The translations under genes were made by a program, and so were the position numbers. The notes under the pieces are model-generated. The model was not told the origin of the DNA, did not search any database, and was given only the letters and a program-made list of their open reading frames with translations. 5,309 nucleotides of DNA from assembly GCA_934219025.1 (NCBI GenBank), contig CAKQDG010000126.1, positions 1-5,309 of the forward strand, written 5' to 3'. The stretch is from an uncultured Prevotella sp. GTDB lineage: Bacteria; Bacteroidota; Bacteroidia; Bacteroidales; Bacteroidaceae. Positions 5,269-5,309 of this stretch are shown here, one piece after another (positions within the stretch are counted from its first letter, which is position 1; each line of letters begins with the position of its first letter).

Positions 5269-5300
5269 TAAACATAAAAAACAAAGGAAATCATTTGCAA
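5269..5300 (-). promoter_or_regulatory. Possible promoter for the structured element
   Basis: On the minus strand TTG (5300-5298) and TATGTTTA (5276-5269) are 21 bp apart. The -7 box matches TAnnTTTG at all but the last base. Transcription would start at about 5262-5266, at the outer edge of the closing stem. The imperfect box makes this tentative. Confidence 0.28.
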
Positions 5301-5309
5301 CCTGTAAAA

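Noticed and set aside
5040..5300. 86-residue minus-strand frame across the structured element
   Set aside because: It runs through both arms of the closing stem and the terminator-like hairpin, so base pairing rather than coding explains the sequence; no recognisable protein features.

Overview
The window looks like chromosomal DNA of a Bacteroidota bacterium, most likely Prevotella or a close relative. This rests on the gene content (a DUF4248-type small protein, Bacteroidales-style PrmC, RecX, XerD and type II AroQ), on A/T-rich start regions without clear Shine-Dalgarno sequences, and on several matches to the Bacteroidota promoter pattern (TTTG or TTG, about 20 bp, TAnnTTTG). The genus is an inference; no rRNA or other phylogenetic marker is present.

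Layout, left to right. (1) The first 295 codons of metG (methionyl-tRNA synthetase) on the minus strand, running off the left edge. (2) A divergent promoter region at 887-1056. (3) prmC (release-factor glutamine methyltransferase) and recX (RecA modulator) on the plus strand, separated by a short dispersed repeat that also supplies the prmC stop codon. (4) A small DUF4248-like gene on the minus strand, convergent with recX with only 14 bp between them. (5) xerD (tyrosine recombinase for chromosome dimer resolution) on the minus strand. (6) A divergent xerD/aroQ region in which the two best promoter candidates face each other, so the 5' leaders would overlap in antisense. (7) aroQ (type II 3-dehydroquinate dehydratase) and a class I O-methyltransferase gene on the plus strand, separated by a second copy of the same repeat. 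(8) A terminator-like hairpin at 5061-5114, then a 131-bp segment (5135-5265) closed by a 16-bp inverted repeat with three further hairpins inside. It is best read as an unrecognised structured RNA, possibly transcribed from the minus strand, or as a MITE-like element.

The genes are mostly housekeeping: translation (metG, prmC, possibly the O-methyltransferase through tRNA modification), DNA recombination (recX, xerD) and aromatic amino-acid precursor synthesis (aroQ). No dedicated defence, mobile or secretion system is visible. The parts that annotation does not explain are non-coding: the 131-bp structured element, the paired intergenic repeats that hold stop and start codons of flanking genes, and the face-to-face xerD/aroQ promoters.
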